The notes under the pieces are model-generated. The model was given only the letters and a program-made list of their open reading frames with translations, had not been told where the DNA came from and made no database searches. Below, piece by piece: positions 19,216 through 28,583 of a DNA stretch of 33,593 bases. Source of the stretch: an uncultured Bacteroidota bacterium (lineage in GTDB: Bacteria > Bacteroidota > Bacteroidia > Chitinophagales > Chitinophagaceae); the NCBI GenBank assembly GCA_903848125.1, contig CAINFN010000046.1, positions 1 to 33,593 of the forward strand, read 5' to 3'. The translations under genes were made by a program, and so were the position numbers. The stretch's first letter is position 1, and each line of letters begins with the position of its first letter.

Positions 19216-20531
19216 TGACACAAGCATCTGAAAATAAATTAGGCTTGTGGACAAGTACCTCATTGGTCGTTGGCAATATGATTGGGGCAGGTGTGTTTAT
19301 GTTGCCTGCTACATTAGCTGGCTTTGGTGGTATTAGTTTAATAGGTTGGGTTTGTTCTGCTATAGGTGCTTTTTTGATTGCAAAAGTTTTTGCTCAATTA
19401 AGTAAAATGATGCCTGCGGCGGATGGCGGTCCCTATGCCTATACTCAAAAAGGGTTAGGTGACTTTGCAGGGTTTCTTGTTGCTTTTGGTTATTTGGTAT
19501 CGGTGTGGTGTACCAATGCAGCCATCACGGTTTCATTTATTAGCGCACTTAGTACTTTTATTCCAGCCTTAGCTACCAATCCAGTATTGGCCATTGTTTC
19601 AGGTTTAGCTACCATTTGGTTTTTAACCTGGGTTAATTCTTTGGGCATTATTACTTCGGGAGTAGTTCAATTAATTTCTACCATATTAAAAATTGTACCA
19701 ATCATATTAATTGGAGTAGTTGGCTTGTTTTATATCCATTGGCAAAATTTTCTTCCTTTTAATTCAAGTGGCACCTCCAATATAGCTGCCATCACTGCCA
19801 CTACTACTTTGACATTTTTTGCTTTCTTGGGTATCGAATGTGCCACCATCCCTTCGGGAAGTGTTGTTAATTCAGCTACTACGGTAGCCAAAGCAACCAC
19901 CTTAGGAACATTGATTGCTACTATTGTATATATCGTAAGTACGGTAAGTATTATGGGAATGATTCCTGCAGCACAATTAAAAAATAGTGTAACGCCATTT
20001 GCAGATGCGGCTGTTTTAATTTGGGGACATGGAGCGCAGTATTGGGTTAGCGCAGGTGTTGCCATTGCAGCATTTGGAGCCTTAAATGGATATATTTTAA
20101 TTCAAGGACAATTACCTTATGCGATTGCAAAAGACCAATTGGTTCCCAAAATATTTACACAAAAAAATAAAAGAGGCGTACCCGTTTTAGGCGTGGTTAT
20201 TTCAAGTGTTTTTGTTTCGGTATTCATGAGTATGAATTACACTAAAGGTTTAGTAGAACAGTTTAAATTTTTAATTTTAATGACTACTTCAACTATTTTA
20301 ATTCCCTACTTTTTTTGTACTGCTGCCTACGTGCTTATGCGCTTTCAATTACCTATTAAATCAACTAAGTATTTAGTAACTACGCTATTATTGGCTTCTT
20401 TAACTTTCGTTTTTTGTTTATGGATATTCTTGGGATTAGGACAGGAGACAGTTTTCTGGGGCTTCTTTTTAACCATATGCGCTGTACCCATTTATGTATT
20501 TGCAGTTTTGAAACGGGATAAAATAAAATAA
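19215..20531 (+). CDS. APC-superfamily amino acid permease (AdiC-like)
   Basis: GLWTSTSLVVGNMIGAGVFMLPATLAGFGGISLIGWV plus many TM segments. GTG start overlaps the xylA TAG stop by 1 nt (TAGTG). Confidence 0.88.
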   Translation: MTQASENKLGLWTSTSLVVGNMIGAGVFMLPATLAGFGGISLIGWVCSAIGAFLIAKVFAQLSKMMPAADGGPYAYTQKGLGDFAGFLVAFGYLVSVWCTNAAITVSFISALSTFIPALATNPVLAIVSGLATIWFLTWVNSLGIITSGVVQLISTILKIVPIILIGVVGLFYIHWQNFLPFNSSGTSNIAAITATTTLTFFAFLGIECATIPSGSVVNSATTVAKATTLGTLIATIVYIVSTVSIMGMIPAAQLKNSVTPFADAAVLIWGHGAQYWVSAGVAIAAFGALNGYILIQGQLPYAIAKDQLVPKIFTQKNKRGVPVLGVVISSVFVSVFMSMNYTKGLVEQFKFLILMTTSTILIPYFFCTAAYVLMRFQLPIKSTKYLVTTLLLASLTFVFCLWIFLGLGQETVFWGFFLTICAVPIYVFAVLKRDKIK

Positions 20532-20535
20532 CAAT

Positions 20536-21405
20536 ATGAGTGCTCATTCAGAATCAGGGAAATTAACCTCCTTATTTATAAAAAAAGCAGCTGCTGCATT
20601 TATTAATGATGCCCATGTCTCCAAACATTGGGAGGCATTAAATTATTTAGGTAAACCAATCATTGATAAAGCATTTGAGGAATATGAGTCGTTTGAAAAA
20701 ATTTTAAAAGACAATGGTGCTGAAATATTTTATTTTCCTAAAGATGATTCTGTGAATATGGATTCTATTTATTGTAGAGATGCATCCATTGCTACCAGCA
20801 AAGGGATGATCATTTGCAATATGGGAAAAGAGGGAAGAAGAAATGAACCTATCGCACAACAAAAAGCGTATGAAGCCCAAGGTATTCCTGTACTTGGCGT
20901 GATTACCGCGCCCGGCACTATTGAAGGCGGTGATGTGGCCTGGTTGGATTCGAAAACCTTAGCAGTGGGACATACTTATAGAACCAATGAAGAAGGTATT
21001 AAACAAGTAAAAGCTTTATTAAATCCATTAGGGGTTGAAGTAATTACGGTTCCAATGCCACATTATAGAGGACCTGCTGATGTATTTCATTTGATGTCTG
21101 TACTAAGTCCGGTTGACAATAATTTAGCTGTTGTGTATTCGCCATTGATTCCTATTGTTTTTAGAAATGAATTAATAGCACGTGGATATGAATTGGTGGA
21201 AGTACCTGAATCAGAATTTGATAGCATGGGCTGCAATGTATTAGCATTGGCTCCACGTAAATGTTTAATGGTAAAAGGCAATCCCATTACCAAATCAAGA
21301 TTAGAAGCAGCCGGTTGCAAAGTAATAGAATATGAAGGAGCAGAAATTAGTGTAAAAGGTGGCGGTGGTCCTACTTGTTTAACACGACCTATCCTACGAT
21401 CATAA
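20536..21405 (+). CDS. Dimethylarginine dimethylaminohydrolase (DDAH)-like amidinohydrolase
   Basis: YCRDASIAT; GTIEGGDVAWL; VGHTYRTNEEG; MPHYRGPADVFHLMSVLSPVDNNLAVVYSPLIP; terminal GGGGPTCLTRPI with likely catalytic Cys. Confidence 0.82.
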   Translation: MSAHSESGKLTSLFIKKAAAAFINDAHVSKHWEALNYLGKPIIDKAFEEYESFEKILKDNGAEIFYFPKDDSVNMDSIYCRDASIATSKGMIICNMGKEGRRNEPIAQQKAYEAQGIPVLGVITAPGTIEGGDVAWLDSKTLAVGHTYRTNEEGIKQVKALLNPLGVEVITVPMPHYRGPADVFHLMSVLSPVDNNLAVVYSPLIPIVFRNELIARGYELVEVPESEFDSMGCNVLALAPRKCLMVKGNPITKSRLEAAGCKVIEYEGAEISVKGGGGPTCLTRPILRS

Positions 21406-21424
21406 TAAAAATTATAATTTTATT

Positions 21425-22711
21425 TTAAAGCCTAGTACTCTTTTTAATATAATTGTATATTTCATATTTGGTACCAGTTTTTAGCTGAGCACTATAAATT
21501 CCATTAACACCAGATGTAAAGTAAGCCACGACACTTGCTAGTCCAATAAAGACGCCAGCCTCCATTCCAAAAAGTTCAATACCCATTACTATAGAGGCTA
21601 TGGAACAATGTGTTGCGCCCGCAAATACTGCCACAAAGCCCATTCCTGCTAATAAAGCCATAGGAAGTGGGATAAACCAAATTAAAATACTTCCTAAAGT
21701 AGCGCCAATAAAAAACAGCGGGGTTACTTCACCACCTTTAAAGCCTGCACTTAAAGTAAAACTGGTTAATAAAATTTTTAAAGCAAAATCAAAATTACCA
21801 GCAGGCGTAATAAAGGCATTTATTATGGAAGGAATACCTAATCCTATATATTTTGTTGAATTTGCTAGTACAATAAATAAAGCAATGAATATACCGCCAA
21901 TGAAAGGACGCAATGGTGCAAATTTTATTTTTGAAAATAAGCGTTCAAATAAAGTTCCAGTATAAGTAAAAACGAATGCAGTTAATCCAAAAATTAATCC
22001 AGCAAGCAGGGTCCAAGACATACTACTTAATGAAACACCTGGAATAGTTGGGATAGAATAAACAGTATGTTTTACCTGCCATGCTAAACAAATATAATGC
22101 GCGCCAAATGCGGTAGCAAAACTTGGAATAATATTTTCAAGCTTTATTTTTTTAAATGTCATTATTTCTAAAGCAAAAATGGCCCCAGCCAAAGGAGTGC
22201 CAAACACTGCAGCGAAACCTGCGCTCACTCCCATTATCAATATGGTCTTTCTTTCGGCAGCACTTAGTTTAAATAGTTGAGTGAATTGATCTGCAATGGC
22301 CCCACCCATTTGTACTGCTGTTCCTTCTCTTCCAGCAGAGCCACCAGCCACATGTGTAAGCAGGGTGCTAAAAAAAACAAGTGGCGCCATTAGTAAAGGA
22401 ATGACTTTTGAATTAGGAGCTGCCTCAGCGGTCTGATGTGTTTCTATTATTAAATTATTGCCCTTTTTACTTTCACCTCCATAATAATGATAAGTGAGGC
22501 CAATTGCCAAACCAACAAAAGGTAAAAAATTCACCATCCAAATATGATAGGAGCGCCATAAGGTTACTCGATCTAATGAAATTAAAAATAGCGCAGTGGC
22601 TGATCCTACCAAGCATGCCACCAATAAACAAATCAATATCCATTTTAGGATAAACAATAAACCAGTATTAAATTTTTTTTCTTGCATGTTTTTAATAATA
22701 CTGTTAAGCAT
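21425..22711 (-). CDS. ClC-family chloride/anion channel or antiporter
   Basis: GGSAGREGTAVQMGGAIADQ gating-Glu region; MGVSAGFAAVFGTPLAGAIFALE; SAGFKGGEVTPLFFIGATLG. Confidence 0.92.
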   Translation of the reverse strand: MLNSIIKNMQEKKFNTGLLFILKWILICLLVACLVGSATALFLISLDRVTLWRSYHIWMVNFLPFVGLAIGLTYHYYGGESKKGNNLIIETHQTAEAAPNSKVIPLLMAPLVFFSTLLTHVAGGSAGREGTAVQMGGAIADQFTQLFKLSAAERKTILIMGVSAGFAAVFGTPLAGAIFALEIMTFKKIKLENIIPSFATAFGAHYICLAWQVKHTVYSIPTIPGVSLSSMSWTLLAGLIFGLTAFVFTYTGTLFERLFSKIKFAPLRPFIGGIFIALFIVLANSTKYIGLGIPSIINAFITPAGNFDFALKILLTSFTLSAGFKGGEVTPLFFIGATLGSILIWFIPLPMALLAGMGFVAVFAGATHCSIASIVMGIELFGMEAGVFIGLASVVAYFTSGVNGIYSAQLKTGTKYEIYNYIKKSTRL

Positions 22712-22964
22712 TATGATCCTGAGAATTTTGTGTCTTTTTTTTAATGATCATGACAATCGCGATAATGACCCATACAATATTAACCAGCATGGATGGGTAA
22801 GCTTGATGATAATAAGTATTTACAACAAAAAACAGACCCCCTACCATATTGGCAATTACATAGGTTTTGCTTTTGGCATCTATTTTTCCGGTAATATTTA
22901 AGGCATAGGATCCTACAATCAAAATAGAAGCAATCCATCCCAAACATTCTATAAGTATACTCAT
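22704..22964 (-). CDS. Small multi-pass membrane protein, CBU_0592-like
   Basis: IECLGWIASILIVGSYALNITGKIDAKSKTYVIANMVGGLFFVVNTYYHQAYPSMLVNIVWVIIAIVMI; 8-nt overlap with the ClC start. Confidence 0.72.
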   Translation of the reverse strand: MSILIECLGWIASILIVGSYALNITGKIDAKSKTYVIANMVGGLFFVVNTYYHQAYPSMLVNIVWVIIAIVMIIKKKTQNSQDHNA

Positions 22965-23056
22965 GTTATGAAATTAAGTTAAATCGCATAAAAGGGCCTA
23001 TTAATGCTGTTTAAACTTTAAACAAAATCCAAAATATTGCCTAATTTTAATCTTGT

Positions 23057-23689
23057 ATGGAAAAATCGTATAATAAATTATTAGAGAATAATAAAAAGTG
23101 GGTGGCCGATCAATTGGCATTAGAACCCAACTATTTTCAAAAATTAGCCAACAGTCAAAATCCAGAATATTTATGGATAGGTTGTTCGGACAGCAGAGTG
23201 CCTGCCAATCAAATTACAGGCACTTTACCGGGCGATATTTTTGTGCATCGCAATATTGCAAATATGGTCATTCATAGCGATATGAATATGTTAAGTGTTT
23301 TGTCCTATGCGGTGGAAGTATTAAAAGTGAAACATATTATTGTTTGCGGCCATTATGGATGTGGAGGAGTTTTAGCTGCAATGGAAAATAAACAGTTTGG
23401 ATTAATTGATAATTGGCTTCGTCACATTAAAGATGTGTATCGTTTACATTTTAAAGAATTAGATGCTTTAAAAGACACAAAATTAAGAGCAGATAGATTG
23501 GTTGAATTAAATGTGATTGAACAAGTTCAAGATTTAGGTAAAACATCTATTGTTCAAAATGCATGGAAAAGAGAACAACCATTGCATTTGCACGGTTGGG
23601 TATATGACGTGAAAGATGGCATCATTAAGGATTTAGATGTTAACTTTAAAGGCACTAGCGACTTGCACAGTGTTTTTCATTTAGATTAA
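23057..23689 (+). CDS. can: Beta-class carbonic anhydrase
   Basis: [58 protein letters not shown]. Confidence 0.96.
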   Translation: MEKSYNKLLENNKKWVADQLALEPNYFQKLANSQNPEYLWIGCSDSRVPANQITGTLPGDIFVHRNIANMVIHSDMNMLSVLSYAVEVLKVKHIIVCGHYGCGGVLAAMENKQFGLIDNWLRHIKDVYRLHFKELDALKDTKLRADRLVELNVIEQVQDLGKTSIVQNAWKREQPLHLHGWVYDVKDGIIKDLDVNFKGTSDLHSVFHLD

Positions 23690-23729
23690 TCATTATCTTT
23701 CAAATACAATTCTTTATAAAATCTTGACT

Positions 23730-25043
23730 ATGAAAAAATATATTTTATCTATTCTATGCTTTCTTGCTTTAAACTTACAGGCACAAACCTATACACCTAC
23801 CAAAGCGAATGTAGCAGCAAGAACCACTTTTCAAGATAATAAATTTGGCATGTTTATTCATTGGGGAGATTTTAGTGTTTTAGGAGATGGAGAATGGGTA
23901 ATGGAAACCAAAGGAATTAATAAAGTAGATTATAAAAAAGTAATTAAATTGTTTAATCCAGTTGATTTTGATGCAGCAAAATGGGTAAGCACTGCAAAAA
24001 ATGCTGGTATGAAGTACATTGTACTTATAACAAGACATCATGATGGCTTTTCAAATTGGGACACCAAACAATCTGATTGGAAAATTACCAACACCCGTTA
24101 CAAAAATGACCCTTTAAAATTATTGGCTGCAGAATGTAAAAAACAAGGTATTAAACTTGGTTTTTACTATTCATTGTTGGATTGGAATAGAGATGACTAT
24201 CCTCGTGAAACGGGTAGGACAGGTCAAAAAGCAGGAAGAACTGCAAAAAGTAATTATGATTCCTATTTGAAATTCATGAAAGGTCAATTAACTGAACTAC
24301 TTACTAATTATGGGGATATTTCTTGTATTTGGTTTGATGGACATTGGGATCAAACCAATCCAGAAGGTTCGGCAGATAGAAGCTCTCGCATCAACTGGAA
24401 GTATGATGAAATTTATAGTCTAATACATAAGTTACAACCGGCTTGTATGATTGGTAACAACCACCATTTAGATCCTATTCCAGGGGAAGACTTTCAAATG
24501 TTTGAACAAGATTTACCAGGTCAAAATAATTCTGGTTTAAGTTTTCAAACCGCTTCTGCTTTGCCGATAGAATCATGTATTACTATGAATGATTCTTGGG
24601 GTTTCAGAATCAACGACCACAACTATAAATCTTTTAATAATATCATTCATACTTTAGTAGGTGCTGCAGGTCGTAATTCTAATTTATTATTGAATGTTGG
24701 GCCCATGGCCAATGGTGAAATTCAACAAGAATTTACAGATACTTTGGCTTTAGTAGGTAAGTGGGTGAAGCAATATGGTGCGAGTGTTTATGGCACGAGG
24801 GGAGGTCCATTAGCCCCACAATCCTGGGGTGTGACCACGCAAGATGCGAAGCATGTATATGTTCATATTTTAGCGCCAATAAAAAATGCTGCTTTGTTTT
24901 TACCAGGTAAATTAAAGCCAACTAAAATTGTACTAATGGGCACCACGGTTAATCTTCCATTTAGTGTTAGAGCCAATGGTATTTTAATTGAAACCAGTGG
25001 ATTGAAATTAACTGGTCCAGATACTATTATTGAAATTCAATAG
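23730..25043 (+). CDS. Alpha-L-fucosidase, GH29, secreted
   Basis: ATG at 23730 (MKKYILSILCFLALNLQAQ signal); KFGMFIHWGDFSVLGDGEWVM; ITRHHDGFSNWDTKQSDW; GFYYSLLDW; IWFDGHWD; NLLLNVGPMANGEI. Track start at 23724 is TTG. Confidence 0.95.
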   Translation: MKKYILSILCFLALNLQAQTYTPTKANVAARTTFQDNKFGMFIHWGDFSVLGDGEWVMETKGINKVDYKKVIKLFNPVDFDAAKWVSTAKNAGMKYIVLITRHHDGFSNWDTKQSDWKITNTRYKNDPLKLLAAECKKQGIKLGFYYSLLDWNRDDYPRETGRTGQKAGRTAKSNYDSYLKFMKGQLTELLTNYGDISCIWFDGHWDQTNPEGSADRSSRINWKYDEIYSLIHKLQPACMIGNNHHLDPIPGEDFQMFEQDLPGQNNSGLSFQTASALPIESCITMNDSWGFRINDHNYKSFNNIIHTLVGAAGRNSNLLLNVGPMANGEIQQEFTDTLALVGKWVKQYGASVYGTRGGPLAPQSWGVTTQDAKHVYVHILAPIKNAALFLPGKLKPTKIVLMGTTVNLPFSVRANGILIETSGLKLTGPDTIIEIQ

Positions 25044-25103
25044 TCCTTTTAGTTATATCTAATATATTAATAATCAGTTATTTAAGTCAATATAAATAGG
25101 ACG

Positions 25104-25162
25104 TAACAATTCGGTAACATACCCATAACAATTCGGTAACATACCCATAACAATTTGGTAAC
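25104..25162 (+). repeat. Tandem repeat: 22-bp unit (TAACAATTCGGTAACATACCCA) x about 2.7, built on an 11-bp TAAC period
   Basis: TAAC at 25104, 25115, 25126, 25137, 25148 and 25159, exactly 11 bp apart; further TAACAATTC at 25177-25185. Confidence 0.95.
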
Positions 25163-25194
25163 TTGAATTAAGCCTTTAACAATTCATTATGCGT

Positions 25195-25202
25195 TTCTTT
25201 TG
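25195..25202 (+). promoter_or_regulatory. Candidate -7 element (TTCTTTTG) of the TonB receptor promoter
   Basis: One mismatch to TAnnTTTG, 20 nt downstream of the start of TTTAACAATTC and 21 nt before the ATG at 25223. Confidence 0.4.
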
Positions 25203-25222
25203 TACCTCAAACAAAGAAAAAA

Positions 25223-28200
25223 ATGAAAAAGGTTTTATCAACTATTATCATAGGGTTAAGTTTTATTGGCGTTTTTGCACAAGAAACATCTTCAACTTTA
25301 GGCGGACGTGTAATCAATGAAAAAAATGAGATTGTTGCAGGAGCAACTATCAAGTTAACCCACGTACCCACTGGTGCAACGGTAATTTTTCAATCTAATT
25401 CGAAAGGTTTATTTGTAGCGCCTAACTTAAAACCAGGCGGACCTTACTCTATTAAAATCAGCTCTGTTGGTTTTAAAGATCAAGATTACAATGATGTTAC
25501 TTTAACACTTGGTGTAAATCCAGATGTTAATATTATTTTATCATCTAAAGTGAATCAATTAACTGATGTAGTTGTAAACAGTACCAGTAGTCGTAAAAAA
25601 GTAGAGGGCGGAACTGTTATTGGTTCAAGACAATTAAATGCATTACCTACATTAGGAAGAAGCTTAAGTGATTTTACAAGATTAACACCACAGTCAAATA
25701 ATAATTCATTTGCTGGAAGTAGTTTCCGTTATAACAATTTAACTATTGATGGTGCTATTAATAACGATGCATTTGGATTTAGTAACTCAGCCGGTGGTAC
25801 AAGTGGTGGTGGTCAATCTGGAGCAGCAGGTTCTGGAACAAGAACGAATCCATATAGCTTGGATGTGATACAAGAAGTACAAGTGCAATTAGCACCTTAT
25901 GATGTTAAATTCGGAAATTTTACAGGTGGTAGCGTAAATGCGGTAACTAAAAGTGGAACCAATGATTTCCATGGTAGTGTTTATAGTTATGGTCGTGATC
26001 AAAACTTAATGGGTAAAAGTGTTGATGGATTAAAGTCAAGCATTGGAAATATGTTTCATGATAATCAACAAGGTGCAACGATAAGCGGGCCAATCATTAA
26101 AAACAAAGCTTTTTTTATTATTAATTTTGAAACAACAGATCGTCAAGAGCCTACTTCTTATAATATTGGTGATCCGGGTGCTGCCATTACAGCAACTGAA
26201 GCACAACAAATAGTAGATAAACTTCAAACCAAGTATGGTTATAATCCAGGAAGTTATATGGGTGCTTATGCCATTTTCACTAAAAGTGATAAATTATTTG
26301 GCCGTTTAGATTTTAATTTGAATCCAAAAAATACTTTAACCTTACGTGCTATTTATACAAATGGTCGTGGTAATAACTTAGAGCGTTCTTCAACCAACTT
26401 TCAATTTGGATCAACTGATTTTACTCAATATACTAAAAACGTAAACTTAACAGTAGAACTTAAATCAAAATTGAGTAACGATGTAAGTAATCAGTTCAAT
26501 GCTAGTTATATCAATGTGCATGAATACAGAGATTTCCCAGGTGTATTGGCGCCGTATATGGATATAGATAACGGTAGAATTACATTAGGTACTTGGAGAG
26601 AAGCGTCAATTTACAACTTGAAACAATCTACTTTTGAATTGAGTGATAATATGACTATTACTAAAGGAATTCATAAAATTACTTTAGGAACGCACAATGA
26701 ATTTTATAATTTAAATTATGGATTCATCAATTCGTTCAATGGTCGTATAGAATATTCAAGAGGTTTAAATAGTTTCTTAGCAGATAATCCAAGTCGTATT
26801 CGTGGAGCATATATGACTGATCCAACCATGACTGGAACGAGAGAGTCTATTTATAATAATCCTCCTAATCCTTTTTCTGTAGCTTTAACTAGTGCTTATT
26901 TTCAAGATGAGATTACTGTAAATAATAAATTTAAATTAAGCCCAGGGGTAAGATTTGATTACTCTTTTGTTGGTAGCCAACCTAAAATTGATGCAGGTTT
27001 AAATTCAACCAACTCAGTTGGATATGTTTCTGCTAATCCAACTTATACGGCAACTCCTTTTAGTCAATTGTCTGATCAAATTCCTTCACGCGTTTCAGTT
27101 TCTCCTCGTATAGGATTTACTTATGATGTGAATGGTGATCAATCAGTGATCATTAGAGGTGGAACAGGAATATTTACTGGTAAAGTACCATTTGCTTGGT
27201 ATGGTTATGCTTATACATTAAGTGGAAATACTTATGGTAATATAGACTGGAATGGTCCAGCTGCTGGAGTAGCAGTACCCTTAGCAATGAACACTGATAA
27301 GTTAAGAGATACCGTAACTAAATACGGAGGTCTTTCAAGAAGTGCTACTAGAGAGGTGGATGTATTTGATAATAACTTTAAATTACCAACTATCTGGAGA
27401 AGTAGTTTAGCGGTGGATTATAAATTTGGTAATGGATATAAATTTACTGGAGATGTGTTATATACTAAAACTATCTATGATGTAAAGTATGAGCAAATTA
27501 ACCTTAAAGATTCTGTTGCTTATTTTACAAGTGGACCAACTCAAACTCCAGTATATGTAGGTGGAAAGTATAATAGTAATTACTCTAACGTGTATTTTTT
27601 AACCAATACAAGCGAAGGGTATCGCTACAACCTTACTGCTCAATTATCTAAATCAACTCCAAATGTTGCTGTAGGTAAATACTTTGCAAACATCAACTGG
27701 AGTGCTGCTTATACATATGGTGTAAGTAAGGACATTACAAACGGTATTCGTAACTCTTGGGAAAGTAGTTATAACGTGAATCCAACCATTGTTCCAAGTA
27801 ATTCTCCATTGGCTTACTCAAACTTTGATTTACGTCATAGAATTGTTGCTACTTTTTCAAGCAACTTTATTTGGAGCAAAATGAATTCTAGTTCTATTGC
27901 ATTTGTTTATTCAGGTGCTTCTGGAAATCCATATAGTTTAATTTATCAATCAGCGCCATTTGGTAATGGTTCTAACGCGCCTTTGCCTGCCATTCCAGCT
28001 GCTGTATCTGAAATCAAATTTGCAGACGTAAAAAATTCAACAGGTGCAGTAACTTATTCTGGATTTGATCAGTTGGTTGACTTCTTTAAGTTTGTTGACA
28101 ATGACCCTTATTTAAAAACAAGAAAAGGTCAATATGCTGAAAGAAATGCAATGCGTACTCCTTGGGTACATGATTTAGATATGAAATTGATGCATGAATT

Positions 28201-28501
28201 TAAATTAAGCAAAACAGATTCTAAGAAAGCTTTACAAATTAGCCTTGATGTATTTAACGTGTTAAACTTACTTAATAACGAATGGGGACATGTTAACTTT
28301 GTTACTAACTTAAACAACTACACTGTTAACTTCTTAAAATTTGTAACGGATGCATCTGGTAAAGCTCCTGGTGCTCCATCAACTGGATACACACCAACAT
28401 TTAACTTTATTAAACCAACTGGAGTTGGAGGGAACTACTATACTTTAGATCCGATTAGCTCTAGATGGCAAGGTCAATTAGGTGTTAAATTGATTTTCTA
28501 A
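25223..28501 (+). CDS. Oar-like TonB-dependent receptor with N-terminal carboxypeptidase regulatory-like domain
   Basis: Signal peptide; TLGGRVINEKNEIVAGATIKLTHVPTGA; plug region NNLTIDGAINNDAFGFSN and EVQVQLAPYDVKFGNFTGGSVNAVTKSGTNDFHGSVY; C-terminal barrel ending RWQGQLGVKLIF. Confidence 0.95.
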   Translation: MKKVLSTIIIGLSFIGVFAQETSSTLGGRVINEKNEIVAGATIKLTHVPTGATVIFQSNSKGLFVAPNLKPGGPYSIKISSVGFKDQDYNDVTLTLGVNPDVNIILSSKVNQLTDVVVNSTSSRKKVEGGTVIGSRQLNALPTLGRSLSDFTRLTPQSNNNSFAGSSFRYNNLTIDGAINNDAFGFSNSAGGTSGGGQSGAAGSGTRTNPYSLDVIQEVQVQLAPYDVKFGNFTGGSVNAVTKSGTNDFHGSVYSYGRDQNLMGKSVDGLKSSIGNMFHDNQQGATISGPIIKNKAFFIINFETTDRQEPTSYNIGDPGAAITATEAQQIVDKLQTKYGYNPGSYMGAYAIFTKSDKLFGRLDFNLNPKNTLTLRAIYTNGRGNNLERSSTNFQFGSTDFTQYTKNVNLTVELKSKLSNDVSNQFNASYINVHEYRDFPGVLAPYMDIDNGRITLGTWREASIYNLKQSTFELSDNMTITKGIHKITLGTHNEFYNLNYGFINSFNGRIEYSRGLNSFLADNPSRIRGAYMTDPTMTGTRESIYNNPPNPFSVALTSAYFQDEITVNNKFKLSPGVRFDYSFVGSQPKIDAGLNSTNSVGYVSANPTYTATPFSQLSDQIPSRVSVSPRIGFTYDVNGDQSVIIRGGTGIFTGKVPFAWYGYAYTLSGNTYGNIDWNGPAAGVAVPLAMNTDKLRDTVTKYGGLSRSATREVDVFDNNFKLPTIWRSSLAVDYKFGNGYKFTGDVLYTKTIYDVKYEQINLKDSVAYFTSGPTQTPVYVGGKYNSNYSNVYFLTNTSEGYRYNLTAQLSKSTPNVAVGKYFANINWSAAYTYGVSKDITNGIRNSWESSYNVNPTIVPSNSPLAYSNFDLRHRIVATFSSNFIWSKMNSSSIAFVYSGASGNPYSLIYQSAPFGNGSNAPLPAIPAAVSEIKFADVKNSTGAVTYSGFDQLVDFFKFVDNDPYLKTRKGQYAERNAMRTPWVHDLDMKLMHEFKLSKTDSKKALQISLDVFNVLNLLNNEWGHVNFVTNLNNYTVNFLKFVTDASGKAPGAPSTGYTPTFNFIKPTGVGGNYYTLDPISSRWQGQLGVKLIF

Positions 28502-28520
28502 TACTTAATTCAATAGTATA

Positions 28521-28552
28521 AAAAAGCCCCTCGAGTAATCGAGGGGCTTTTT
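28521..28552. terminator. Rho-independent terminator, probably bidirectional
   Basis: AAAAAGCCCCTCGA-GTAA-TCGAGGGGCTTTTT: 14-bp perfect stem between the convergent TonB receptor and arsC. Confidence 0.95.
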
Positions 28553-28583
28553 AGTTTTACCTATGTTACGTATTTAAAAAAAA

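Noticed and set aside
19730-20065. 111-aa minus-strand ORF
   Set aside because: Antisense within the APC permease; hydrophobic composition mirrors the permease coding strand.
21406-21424. AT-rich near-palindrome (AATAAAAATTATAATTTTATT) between DDAH and ClC genes
   Set aside because: Imperfect and purely A/T; may act as a terminator but not supportable from sequence alone.
21600-21965. 121-aa plus-strand ORF
   Set aside because: Antisense within the ClC gene.
22998-23022. Short inverted repeat GTTTAAA-C-TTTAAAC in the CBU_0592/carbonic anhydrase intergenic region
   Set aside because: Only 7-bp arms in AT-rich DNA; could be an operator but too likely by chance to claim.
25104-25162. Tandem repeats as a CRISPR array
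   Set aside because: Only about 2.7 units of 22 bp, no variable spacers, no cas genes; better explained as a phased regulator-binding array.
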